DNA from: Methylovulum sp.
GTDB lineage: Bacteria > Pseudomonadota > Gammaproteobacteria > Methylococcales > Methylomonadaceae
Reading direction: 5' to 3'
DNA: 64,000 bases
Assembly: GCA_028712695.1 (NCBI GenBank)
Contig: JAQTQZ010000008.1
Coordinates: 1-64,000 of the forward strand
Under the pieces are notes generated by a model. That model had not been told where the DNA came from, made no database searches, and saw only the letters and a list, made by a program, of their open reading frames with translations. The first letter of the stretch is position 1; every line of letters starts with the position of its first letter. The translations under genes and the position numbers were made by a program. Shown here one piece after another: positions 39,541 to 47,493 of the stretch.

Positions 39541-40389
39541 TTAGCCCAATTCCAGGCTGGTCACGCCGAACACCTCATGCAAAGCAATCAGCGGATTTTT
39601 TTGTGTGTACATTCTTGCCGCTTCAAAAACGGGCTGCATGTCATAGCTGGCGACGAGTTTTAAGGCGTCTTGGTTAGGCTCCGGGACATCAATAAAAAAA
39701 TCGCTGTGCTCGGGGAGTTGGCTTAACAACGCGCTTAACAATTGCGCGGCATCGTGCGGATTATCGGCAAACAACGGCCCTATCCGGTAGCCGCCATCAC
39801 AGGCGCGGATAACGCCATAACCGCTGAGCTTGTTTTCAGCCAGCACCGCCAACGCCACACCTTCTTGTTGTTTGAGCCAAGATTGCAAAAACTTGGCTCT
39901 AGGCACCGGCCAATGCCGGTTGTCATACTGTAGCAAGTCGTCAAAAGGGATGGTGTTTGCCGCAACAATAGTAGGGTTGGCGGTGGGCTTAGTAGCGCCC
40001 GTGTTCCCTTGATAGCGTACTTGGCGGTAAGCGGTATGGAACCCCGATTTTTGATAATTGTGCTGTTGCTCCACCACACCATCAAGGCCGATATTGCATC
40101 CTTGCAGATAGGCCATCGCGGTTTGCCACAAGCGCATCCCAAAGCCCTGATTGCGCCATTCTGGTTTGACAATATAAAAACCGATAAAACCGAAATCGTC
40201 CGTGTATTTGACGGCGGAGATGCAGCCGATGGGTTCGCCATCAAGCAGGCCGATAAAAAATCCAGTCGGGTCGGTTTGATAATAATGGTCGGCATCGTAC
40301 AGCCCCGGCCGCCAGCCTTCCTGTTTTGCCCAAGCGATGGCCGTATCAAGTTCGGGGCGTGTCATATTGCGGATAATATAATTGGCCAT
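39541..40389 (-). CDS. GNAT-family N-acetyltransferase
   Basis: About 282 aa from an ATG at 40389 (MANYIIRNMTRPELDTAI), preceded by AGAGGA; the open frame upstream is only translation of the MITE. The N-terminal GNAT domain shows IGFYIVKPEWRNQGFGMRLW, the acetyl-CoA loop. The second half (GYGVIRACDGGYRIGPLFADN) is the YitH/HolE-like acetyltransferase C-terminal domain. Substrate unknown. Confidence 0.88.
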   Translation of the reverse strand: MANYIIRNMTRPELDTAIAWAKQEGWRPGLYDADHYYQTDPTGFFIGLLDGEPIGCISAVKYTDDFGFIGFYIVKPEWRNQGFGMRLWQTAMAYLQGCNIGLDGVVEQQHNYQKSGFHTAYRQVRYQGNTGATKPTANPTIVAANTIPFDDLLQYDNRHWPVPRAKFLQSWLKQQEGVALAVLAENKLSGYGVIRACDGGYRIGPLFADNPHDAAQLLSALLSQLPEHSDFFIDVPEPNQDALKLVASYDMQPVFEAARMYTQKNPLIALHEVFGVTSLELG

Positions 40390-40435
40390 TATTTTTCCTC
40401 TGTGGCTAACGTTGAGTAAGCAGTTCGTCCCAACT

Positions 40436-40526
40436 ATTAATCGTCCCATAAGTTTTCGCGCAGCCAAACCCTCCAGGTTTTCAAAACCTGGGGGGTTTTA
40501 GTACGACAATTTTTAGGACGATTAAT
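40436..40526. mobile_element. 91-bp MITE-like element, copy B
   Basis: Perfect 11-base ends, ATTAATCGTCC and GGACGATTAAT, surround a hairpin CCCTCCAGGTTTTC-AAAACCTGGGGGG. Same length and orientation relative to the downstream gene as copy A at 33898-33988. It stands 47 bp before the GNAT start. Confidence 0.8.
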
Positions 40527-40600
40527 ATATACCATGACAATAACAAGCCTCAAGGGTGCGCGTGCAAAACGGTTTTGCTTTATCAACAGCCTTGTTAAGG

Positions 40601-41266
40601 TTAGCAAGGCCGCGTCAATTCCCCAGCTAAAGCATCAAAGTCAACCACCTCCTGATACGGCAACACCCCCAGTAGAGGGGCAGGCAAGGCCGTTTTTAAC
40701 GTGCCTATATTTTCGTCTTGGCTAAGCATGTCGGGATTAGTGCCATTTGCAATCCAGCCAGCGCAGGGTAAACCGGCATGGCGGATGGCTTGGTAGGTCA
40801 ACTTGGCGTGGTTGATGCAGCCCAGCCGGATTGCCACGACTAAAATAACGGGCAAACCCAGCGCCTTTGCCAAATCGCTGTTGTCTTCGTGGGCATTGAT
40901 GGGTGATAACCAACCGCCAGCACCTTCCACCAACACCAAATCAGCCAAGGCTTGCAGTTGGTCAAAACCCGTTTGCACGGTGGCGGTCACCACGGGGTTA
41001 TGCTTGCCGGCGATATGTGGCGAAACGGCTTGTTGATAGGCATAAGGGTTGATCAAGCCGTAGTCCACGGCAACCGAAGCATTGGCTTGTAACAATTGCG
41101 CATCGGCATTTTTCAATTGTCCGTCTTGTAGCATGCAACCCGCCGCCACGGGCTTCATGCCGACCACGGTTGTGCCGTGCTGCTGGAAAAGGCGCATCAG
41201 TGCGACGGTCGCGCAAGTCTTGCCGACATCGGTGTCGGTGCCGGTGATGAAGTAACCTGTTCCCAT
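40601..41266 (-). CDS. bioD: Dethiobiotin synthetase
   Basis: About 221 aa from an ATG at 41266 (MGTGYFITGTDTDVGKTCAT), one base after the BioHC stop. The P-loop GTDTDVGKT, KPVAAGC and EGAGGWLSPIN are family hallmarks. It closes the ureido ring of dethiobiotin using CO2 and ATP. Last gene of the biotin operon. Confidence 0.95.
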   Translation of the reverse strand: MGTGYFITGTDTDVGKTCATVALMRLFQQHGTTVVGMKPVAAGCMLQDGQLKNADAQLLQANASVAVDYGLINPYAYQQAVSPHIAGKHNPVVTATVQTGFDQLQALADLVLVEGAGGWLSPINAHEDNSDLAKALGLPVILVVAIRLGCINHAKLTYQAIRHAGLPCAGWIANGTNPDMLSQDENIGTLKTALPAPLLGVLPYQEVVDFDALAGELTRPC

Positions 41267-41267
41267 G

Positions 41268-42833
41268 TTACGCGAGCGCCACGCCGCTGATGACTTCAAA
41301 GCTGGCCGAAATCCCATCGTACCCACACAGGTCTTGGTACGCGACGATCATCTGCTGCATGCTGGCTTTGGTGGTCAGGCGCGGGTTGCGCCCTGCCAGC
41401 ACATTGTGCGCACCCAGTTGTTTCAGCTCTTGCATCAAGGCCAACACACCATCATAACGGGACAAATACAGCGAGCTGTCCAATTGTATCTCTTTGAAGC
41501 CCGCCTGTTGCAATTGCTGTTGTAGCTGGGATTTGTCGTGAAATTCATTGACGTGGGCGTAGTTGTCAACGCTGGCCCAAGCAGTTTTCAGCTCCTGCAA
41601 GGTGTCTGTGCCAAAGGTTGAAAAGACCAACTGGCCACCGGGTTTCAACACCCGTTTAAGGTCGGCAAACACGCTATCAAGCTGGCTGCACCACTGCAAC
41701 GCGAGGTTTGAAAACACCACGTCCACGCTATGGTCGGCAAGCGGCAGATGTTCGGCATCGGCGCAGACATAATGCACGGGGGCGTCAGCGGGCAATTTGG
41801 TTTGTGCGGTTTTCAGCATGGCAAAAGCCATATCCAGCGCGATGACTTGCCCGCCATGCGCCAAATCGAGCAGTTCGCCGGTTAAAAAACCGGTGCCGCA
41901 ACCCAAATCCAACAACGTGCCGCTCACACTGGCGGGGTCGATGGTTTGCAACAGTTGCTTGCCGACTTTGCGCTGCAACAGGGCAACCTTGTCGTAACTG
42001 CTTGCCGCCGCCGAAAACGACTGTTTTATCCTGATTTTTTCTGGCATTGTGCTTTTGTCCATAAAATGGCTGTCCATAAAACCGGCAATAACCGCCAGCA
42101 ACTCTTGCGGGTGGGATAAGAACGGCAAGTGTCCGGCCTTGTCGATAATATGCGTCTGGATATTGGGGGACAGCGGTTGCAGATGCCGCAAGACTGCCGC
42201 CGGAACCAACGTGTCACGGTTGCCCAAAACGGCTAAGACGGGCACGTCAGCCGCCGCCAAAACAGGCCGTAAATCGGCACTTTTTAAGATGGCCAAACCG
42301 CCTTGCAAGGTTTCGGTGTCCGGTGGTGCGCATTCAGCCACCGCTGCTTTTAAGGTTTTCAACAAGCTTTTGCCATCCGGCAAACTGTTCACTTGCAAGG
42401 CCAAAAAGCGGACTAATGTCGCTTGGCAATTTGCCGCCAAACTATCGGCAAACTGGTCCAGCAACTGCGGCTTAGTACCCGGCCATTGTGCCATACCGGT
42501 AAAATGCGGGTTGCCCGCCAATAAAATCAGGCCATCGACACGCTCAGGGAAGCGCCTTGCCAATTCCAGCACCACTGTTGCGCCCAGCGACCAGCCCAGC
42601 CAGCAACTGCGCCCGTCAGTAATGGCATTAGCCAGCGCATCGGTGATTTGTTCCAGCGTAAAAGGCGTGAGTTTGCCGCTACGCCCGTGCCCTGGCAAAT
42701 CAATACAAGTCACTTGATAATGCCGTGCCAATTGCTTGGCAAAATCCCGCCAAATACCGCTGTGCATCGCCCAGCCGTGGACTAGGGTTATTGGTTTGCC
42801 GGAGCCGAAAGTGTGTTGGTGGAGTTTTGTCAT
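41268..42833 (-). CDS. BioH-BioC fusion (biotin biosynthesis bifunctional protein)
   Basis: A 521-aa fusion. Residues 1-255 are BioH-like alpha/beta hydrolase: LVHGWAMHSGIW, nucleophile Ser82 in LGWSLGA, acid in LGNRDTLVP, His in KAGHLPFLSHP. Residues about 262-521 are BioC: KIRIKQSFSAAASSYDKVA, LLDLGCGTGFLTGELL (SAM site), NLALQWC and HNVLAGRNPRLTTK. BioC methylates malonyl-ACP to start pimelate synthesis; BioH removes the methyl ester at the end. One chain therefore carries the first and last steps. Such BioHC fusions are known in a few gammaproteobacteria. Confidence 0.94.
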   Translation of the reverse strand: MTKLHQHTFGSGKPITLVHGWAMHSGIWRDFAKQLARHYQVTCIDLPGHGRSGKLTPFTLEQITDALANAITDGRSCWLGWSLGATVVLELARRFPERVDGLILLAGNPHFTGMAQWPGTKPQLLDQFADSLAANCQATLVRFLALQVNSLPDGKSLLKTLKAAVAECAPPDTETLQGGLAILKSADLRPVLAAADVPVLAVLGNRDTLVPAAVLRHLQPLSPNIQTHIIDKAGHLPFLSHPQELLAVIAGFMDSHFMDKSTMPEKIRIKQSFSAAASSYDKVALLQRKVGKQLLQTIDPASVSGTLLDLGCGTGFLTGELLDLAHGGQVIALDMAFAMLKTAQTKLPADAPVHYVCADAEHLPLADHSVDVVFSNLALQWCSQLDSVFADLKRVLKPGGQLVFSTFGTDTLQELKTAWASVDNYAHVNEFHDKSQLQQQLQQAGFKEIQLDSSLYLSRYDGVLALMQELKQLGAHNVLAGRNPRLTTKASMQQMIVAYQDLCGYDGISASFEVISGVALA

Positions 42834-43984
42834 GTGCTTAATTTTTCAAGTGCAGCCAACAGCCGCTCAACGTGCCATTCTTCATGCAACGCCGAAAACG
42901 TCACCCGCAAACGCGCACTGCCTTGCGGGACGGTCGGCGGGCGTATCGCGCTGACCAAAAACCCTGCATTTAATAAAGCTTGGCTCAAGTCGGTGGCCTG
43001 TTGGGCTGTGCCGACCATTATCGGTTGGATAGGGGAGGCCGACGGAAACAATTGCAATCCTAACTGCCCTGCCCCCGCACGGAACTGGTTGACCAGTGCA
43101 GTCAATTTTTCCCTACGCCAATTTTCGCCCGTGACGATTTTTAAACTGGCACGGGTAGATTCGGCGACGGCGGCGGGTAGGGCAGTGGTGTAAATATAAG
43201 TGCGGGCGGCTTGGATTAAGGTTTCAATCAACAGCTCAGAACCGGCAACAAATGCGCCAAACGTGCCGAAGCCTTTGCCTAACGTGCCCATCAGCACCGG
43301 CACGTCATCTTGGGTTAAACCGTAATGCGCAAGCAGGCCGCCGCCATGATGGCCGAACACGCCCAAGCCATGCGCATCATCGACCATCAGCCACGCAGCC
43401 TGTTTTTTTGCCACCGCCGCCAATTCCGGCAACGGCGCAAAATCACCATCCATACTGAAAATGCCGTCGGTCACGATCAACTTATTGCCGATGGCCTGTG
43501 CCAACAACTTATCAAGATGTGCGGTATCGGCATGGGCATAGCGTTTGAATTTTGCCCCTGATGACAAGCCGCCATCCAACAAAGACGCATGGTTAAGACG
43601 GTCTTCAAACACGCTATCGCCACGCCCGACCAAGGCATTGATGGCTCCGATATTCGCCATATAACCTGTCGAAAACAACAAGGCCCGCTCGCGTCCGGTA
43701 AACGCCGCCAACTCTTCTTCCAGCGCGTGGTGTGCCGTGCTATGCCCACAAATCAAATGCGCCGAACCGCTGCCGACGCCGTAATTGTCGGCGGCATCCT
43801 TAAACGCCTGCACCACCGCCGGATGGTTCGCTAGCCCTAAGTAATCGTTGCTGCAAAAGTTGACAACGGACTTGCCCTCCAGTTGCAAATGGATGCCTTG
43901 CGGGGAATCTATGTTGCGACGGGAGCGGTAGAGGCCTTGTTTTTTAAGCGTATCGAGTTTTTGGGATAGGTGTGAAAATGGCAT
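42830..43984 (-). CDS. bioF: 8-amino-7-oxononanoate synthase
   Basis: A 384-aa PLP enzyme joining pimeloyl-ACP and alanine. Family segments: VNFCSNDYLGLANHP, YGVGSGSAHLICGHSTAHHALE, DDAHGLGVFGHHG and MGTLGKGFGTFGAFVAGS, which contains the PLP lysine. The stop overlaps the BioHC start by ATGA. An inverted repeat separates it from bioB. Confidence 0.96.
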   Translation of the reverse strand: MPFSHLSQKLDTLKKQGLYRSRRNIDSPQGIHLQLEGKSVVNFCSNDYLGLANHPAVVQAFKDAADNYGVGSGSAHLICGHSTAHHALEEELAAFTGRERALLFSTGYMANIGAINALVGRGDSVFEDRLNHASLLDGGLSSGAKFKRYAHADTAHLDKLLAQAIGNKLIVTDGIFSMDGDFAPLPELAAVAKKQAAWLMVDDAHGLGVFGHHGGGLLAHYGLTQDDVPVLMGTLGKGFGTFGAFVAGSELLIETLIQAARTYIYTTALPAAVAESTRASLKIVTGENWRREKLTALVNQFRAGAGQLGLQLFPSASPIQPIMVGTAQQATDLSQALLNAGFLVSAIRPPTVPQGSARLRVTFSALHEEWHVERLLAALEKLST

Positions 43985-43998
43985 GATTGGGTTGTATT

Positions 43999-44075
43999 TG
44001 TAGGTTGCGTTGAGGCACGAAGCCCAACGTTTGCCGCTCCGATGCGTTGGGCTTCGTGCCTCAGCCCGACCTACA
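43999..44075. repeat. 31-bp-arm palindromic repeat between bioB and bioF
   Basis: Left arm 43999-44029 begins TGTAGGTTGCGTTGAGGCAC; right arm 44045-44075 begins CGTTGGGCTTCGTGCCTCAG. The arms pair almost fully, with loop about 15 bases. It lies inside the operon and could form an mRNA hairpin that lowers read-through or sets transcript ends. Confidence 0.75.
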
Positions 44076-44082
44076 CCAAAAT

Positions 44083-45045
44083 TTAATTCGCGTAACTCGA
44101 CCCGCCCGAATGCAAACCCAGCCTATCAAACAAGGCCACATCATGGTTGGTCATCGGGTTATCGGTCGTCAATAACTTGTCCCCATAAAAAATCGAATTG
44201 GCACCTGCCAAAAAGCACAGCGCTTGCATTTCATCGCTCATTTCTTTGCGGCCTGCGGACAGGCGCACGCGCGAGGTCGGCATCATAATACGGGCGACGG
44301 CGATGGTGCGGATAAACACCAACGGGTCCAGCGGTTCAGTGCCCATCAGCGGCGTGCCTTCGACTTGCACCAGCATGTTGATAGGCACACTTTCTGGATG
44401 TTTTGGCATATTTGCCAGTTCTATCAATAACTTGGCTCTGTCTTGCTCGCCTTCGCCCATGCCGACGATGCCCCCGCAACACACGTTAATCCCTGCATCC
44501 CGCACCCGCGCCAAAGTGTCCAGCCGGTCTTTATACGTGCGGGTGGTGATGACTTCGGAATAATAATCTTCCGAGGTGTCCAGATTGTGGTTGTAATAAT
44601 CCAGGCCGCCTTCTTTCAGGCGGGCGGTTTGCGTGTCGGTGAGCATGCCCAGCGTCACGCAGGTTTCCATGCCTAAGGCTTTTACGCCTTGCACCATTTC
44701 GACAACGCGTTCAATATCACGGTCTTTCGGTTGCCGCCACGCCGCACCCATGCAAAACCGTGATGCGCCTTGGTCTTTGGCCTGTTGCGCGGCTTGCAAG
44801 ACCTTATCAATAGGCATCAGGGCTTCGGGATTGAGGCCGGAATCATACCGCGCACTTTGCGGGCAATAGCCGCAATCTTCCGAACAAGAACCGGTTTTGA
44901 TGCTAAGTAAGCTGCTGATTTGCACTTCGTTCGGGTCGAAATGTTCGCGGTGGGTGCTTTGGGCTTTAAAAATCAGGTCGTTAAACGGTAGGGCAAACAA
45001 GGCTTGGACTTCTTCAAGCTGCCAATCATGACGTAATACAGACAT
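44083..45045 (-). CDS. bioB: Biotin synthase
   Basis: A 320-aa radical-SAM enzyme inserting sulfur into dethiobiotin. The SAM cluster motif is [38 protein letters not shown] and [13 protein letters not shown] are family segments, and the C-terminal [25 protein letters not shown] is complete. First gene of bioB-F-HC-D; bioA is not in the window. Confidence 0.96.
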   Translation of the reverse strand: MSVLRHDWQLEEVQALFALPFNDLIFKAQSTHREHFDPNEVQISSLLSIKTGSCSEDCGYCPQSARYDSGLNPEALMPIDKVLQAAQQAKDQGASRFCMGAAWRQPKDRDIERVVEMVQGVKALGMETCVTLGMLTDTQTARLKEGGLDYYNHNLDTSEDYYSEVITTRTYKDRLDTLARVRDAGINVCCGGIVGMGEGEQDRAKLLIELANMPKHPESVPINMLVQVEGTPLMGTEPLDPLVFIRTIAVARIMMPTSRVRLSAGRKEMSDEMQALCFLAGANSIFYGDKLLTTDNPMTNHDVALFDRLGLHSGGSSYAN

Positions 45046-45102
45046 TAGGGACTACTCCGGCTATAGTTGCTGGTAAGCACATGCACTTATCAACTTGTTA
45101 TT

Positions 45103-45810
45103 ATGAATTTAGGTTACAACTGGCTTAATATTATACAGGATTGCCTGCTGCCGCCTACCTGTCTGTTGTGCGGAAACGCCGGACACAACAAAAAGGATCT
45201 TTGTCTGGCGTGTTATCAGGATTTGCCCAGAAATAACCCATGTTGTTACCAATGCGCCAATATGTTTGAGCTGCCATCCCCAGCACCGAGACTGTGCGGC
45301 CGCTGCCTAAGTTTGCGCCCAGCCTTCGATGAAACCCACGCGCCCTTTATCCACATAGGCGCAATGCGGCATTTGGTCTCATCATTAAAGTTTAGGGGCG
45401 ATTACAAAAACGCCCGCTTGCTAGGCCAATTATTGGCAGACCATTTAAGCCCAGCTGTTGAGAAACCGGACATTATCCTGCCTGTCCCGCTACACCAATC
45501 CCGCTACCGCGAACGCGGCTTTAACCAGTCGATAGAAATTGCCCGAACCGTCGCTAAAGAATTGCAACTGCCGCTAGATCTGGATAGTTGCCGACGGCAC
45601 CGCGACACGCCGCACCAAACGCGTTTAGCCGCCAAACAGCGGCGCAACAATATGGACAATGCGTTCACCGTCGTCAAACCAATTAAAGCGCGGCATGTCG
45701 CCATTCTTGATGATGTCATGACCACTGGCTCAACCGCCCATGCGCTGGCGACGGTCTTAAAAAAAGCGGGGGTTGACCGGGTGGCTGTTTGGGTGTGCGC
45801 CAGGGCATAG
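45103..45810 (+). CDS. ComF family phosphoribosyltransferase-like protein
   Basis: About 235 aa from the ATG at 45103 (MNLGYNWLNIIQDCLLPPTC); a start at 45067 adds 12 residues. Zinc-ribbon cysteines (TCLLCGNAG, CLACYQDL, CCYQCANMF, LCGRC) precede a PRTase domain with PVPLHQSRYRERGFNQS and the PRPP loop VAILDDVMTTGSTAHALA. ComF helps DNA uptake and its divergence from bioB is common in Gammaproteobacteria. Confidence 0.93.
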   Translation: MNLGYNWLNIIQDCLLPPTCLLCGNAGHNKKDLCLACYQDLPRNNPCCYQCANMFELPSPAPRLCGRCLSLRPAFDETHAPFIHIGAMRHLVSSLKFRGDYKNARLLGQLLADHLSPAVEKPDIILPVPLHQSRYRERGFNQSIEIARTVAKELQLPLDLDSCRRHRDTPHQTRLAAKQRRNNMDNAFTVVKPIKARHVAILDDVMTTGSTAHALATVLKKAGVDRVAVWVCARA

Positions 45811-45842
45811 GGGTCTACACAAATTATAAACATCGTCATTGG

Positions 45843-45930
45843 GGCATATAAGCTATCGCCGCTTGCCCATCCGTTTTAATAGCGCTCTACGGGCGCGTTT
45901 GGCGGTGGCTAACTGGTCTATCCAGTATCG
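45843..45930 (-). repeat. Degenerate third copy of the RM gene 3' end
   Basis: On the plus strand ATCGCCGCTTGCCCATCCG and GGGCGCGTTTGGCGGTGGCT match, with many changes, 46566-46640 and 47516-47575. It lies directly after the toxin stop. No open product. Confidence 0.55.
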
Positions 45931-46344
45931 TTATGATTTAAATGGATTTAGAATAGTTAATCGCTGGTCGATAAACTGCTGGTGCTGCATATCTTCTGAA
46001 TATAAAAACGGACAGGATTGTTCTAAAGCAGCAGCAATAATTAAGCTATCGTAGTAAGAATAACGATACGTTTGTGCAAGTTTTAAAGCCTGCCCGATAG
46101 TATTCGGTTTAACGGTTATGATTTGAAAGCTTGCTTGTATTTCTGACAGTACCTTAGCTATGTCGCTGTAATCTAATTTAAACTTTTTAAATATGGTATT
46201 GCTGATTTCACTTAAGACCTGCGTACTTATCCAGCGATTTTCGATAGCTTCTGTTTTCTGCACGGCGAGTTCCCGCTTTTCTGGTTCGTCACAGGAATAA
46301 AGATAAATCAACACGTTAGTGTCAAAAAAAGCTTTAGCGCTCAT
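45931..46344 (-). CDS. PIN-domain toxin (VapC-like)
   Basis: A 137-aa PIN nuclease. The acidic residues are in AFFDTNVLIYLYSCDEPEKR, STQVLSEISN, SYYDSLIIAAAL and LYSEDMQ. Such proteins cut tRNA or rRNA when not held by the antitoxin. It overlaps the antitoxin gene by 11 bp, the usual arrangement for a type II pair. Confidence 0.88.
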   Translation of the reverse strand: MSAKAFFDTNVLIYLYSCDEPEKRELAVQKTEAIENRWISTQVLSEISNTIFKKFKLDYSDIAKVLSEIQASFQIITVKPNTIGQALKLAQTYRYSYYDSLIIAAALEQSCPFLYSEDMQHQQFIDQRLTILNPFKS

Positions 46345-46540
46345 TGGCTTGTTCTCTATCGAAGTGATAGCCTTTGGTATTTAAAGCGACTGCACTAAAC
46401 CCCATTTTGGCTTTTGGCGTTTTTTCTTCAACAGGGTCTAACAAAATCACCCGCACGGTTTTATTTTGCCAGGCCTGATATTGCTTGGGTATTTCAACAA
46501 TACCGTTATGTGTTTGGGCTTCAAATTCAATCGCTATCAT
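46334..46540 (-). CDS. Antitoxin partner of the PIN toxin
   Basis: A 68-aa protein (MIAIEFEAQTHNGIVEIPKQ and onward) upstream of and overlapping the PIN gene. The N-terminal half could be a swapped-hairpin-like DNA-binding fold; the family is not certain. Its ATG overlaps (ATGA) the stop codon of an RM-like 3' fragment, so it was once translationally coupled to such a gene. Confidence 0.75.
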   Translation of the reverse strand: MIAIEFEAQTHNGIVEIPKQYQAWQNKTVRVILLDPVEEKTPKAKMGFSAVALNTKGYHFDREQANER

Positions 46541-46660
46541 GTTTGTTCTCCGGTTTGTTCGTTAAGGTAAGCCATCGCCGTTGGTTCATCCGATTCAATA
46601 GCGATTTCTACGGCGCGTTTGGCGGCGGCTAACAGGCGTTCGCTGTCGGCTGTGAAGCTA
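46538..46660 (-). pseudogene. 3'-end fragment of a type IIG RM-like gene
   Basis: Read on the minus strand the fragment encodes SERLLAAAKRAVEIAIESDE and on to PTAMAYLNEQTGEQT and a stop. The true RM gene ends SERLLAAAKRAVELAIETDE then PTAMAYLNDQTGVQT. Only this tail is left. Its start merges into the end of the DUF2442 gene and its stop overlaps the antitoxin start. Confidence 0.8.
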
Positions 46661-46871
46661 GATAACGGTATAAGGTTTTAGGGTCAATATCGACCCTGCC
46701 ATTATTAAATTCCAAACATCCCCACTCTGAATTAACCTGTGCTGTATCCAGGTTATCCGGGCTAACATAGTTCCCACACACGCGCTTTAAGTCGGCCTCT
46801 TTACATTCGCCGTTTTCAAATGTTAATGCAAAAAAATAATCGTGTTGATGTTTAATGCTAACTAATTTCAT
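46629..46871 (-). CDS. DUF2442 family protein
   Basis: An 80-aa protein (MKLVSIKHQHDYFFALTFEN) with the DUF2442 pattern of two strands and a WGCLEFNNGRVDIDPKTLYRYL end. DUF2442 proteins are often antitoxin-like or partners of DUF4160 proteins; no partner is next to it. The last ~10 residues are read from RM-derived DNA, so its natural C-terminus has probably been replaced. Confidence 0.75.
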   Translation of the reverse strand: MKLVSIKHQHDYFFALTFENGECKEADLKRVCGNYVSPDNLDTAQVNSEWGCLEFNNGRVDIDPKTLYRYLASQPTANAC

Positions 46872-46920
46872 GTGTCACTCTAGCAGTGTGTTTCGTGACT
46901 TGGCGCATTTTATAGCTCAT

Positions 46921-47451
46921 CTAATCTTCATCTAAATGTAAATTTTTATAGCCGGAATAATCCTTAAACTGTTGTGCCAAAGCATCCCGTCCCAGTTTTT
47001 CCAAGGTTGCGTGAAAACTTGAATAAGGATAATCCGATAAATTCGTCACATAACCATGCTTAACCGGATTATTAAGCAAATAATTCAAGCGAATAAAATA
47101 GTCTTTTTCATCACGCGGACAATAATCCCAGTAATTCCACCAAACAGGTAAATCACAACGCCCTTGTGTTTGAATAAATTGTGTTGATAAGCCATGAATT
47201 TTACGAAAAATTTTTGACATATCATCGCCTTTATCACTGGTCGCCAAAAGATGGTAATGATTGTCTAAAATAACCCAATGATCCAGCTGCCAGTTTTTTT
47301 CATGAAAACAAGCTTCAATGGTAGCCAGCAAATGATGCTTGATTGGCCCAGGCTGTAATAAAGGCCGTTTTTGGTAAATCGCACTGGTTATAAAATAAGC
47401 GGCGTTATCAACAAACAAATGTGCAGGAGAATGTAAGCCTCTTTTTAACAT
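46921..47451 (-). CDS. REP-associated tyrosine transposase (RAYT)
   Basis: A 176-aa Y1-type HUH transposase. The HUH motif is in ILDNHYHLLATSDKGDD (HYH) and the catalytic Tyr in DYFIRLNYLLNNPVKHGYV. N-terminal RGLHSPAHLFVDNAAYFITS and C-terminal YPYSSFHA are group marks. Such enzymes act on REP palindromes. A perfect palindrome lies 17 bp before its start (47468-47493). Confidence 0.88.
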   Translation of the reverse strand: MLKRGLHSPAHLFVDNAAYFITSAIYQKRPLLQPGPIKHHLLATIEACFHEKNWQLDHWVILDNHYHLLATSDKGDDMSKIFRKIHGLSTQFIQTQGRCDLPVWWNYWDYCPRDEKDYFIRLNYLLNNPVKHGYVTNLSDYPYSSFHATLEKLGRDALAQQFKDYSGYKNLHLDED

Positions 47452-47467
47452 AAGAATCCGATGTGTC

Positions 47468-47493
47468 GGAGTACAAACCTAGGTTTGTACTCC
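47468..47493. repeat. Perfect 26-bp palindrome, copy 1
   Basis: GGAGTACAAACCT followed by its exact complement. It forms the last codons and TAG stop of the RM gene and lies just upstream of the RAYT gene. The same palindrome, longer by one base each side, is at 51006-51033. Confidence 0.9.

Noticed and set aside
40999..41060. Possible CRISPR or tandem repeats anywhere in the window
   Set aside because: No regularly spaced direct repeats were found; all repeated units are palindromes or gene fragments.
45046..45102. BirA-type operator between comF and bioB
   Set aside because: No convincing long TTGTAAACC-type inverted repeat could be identified by eye.
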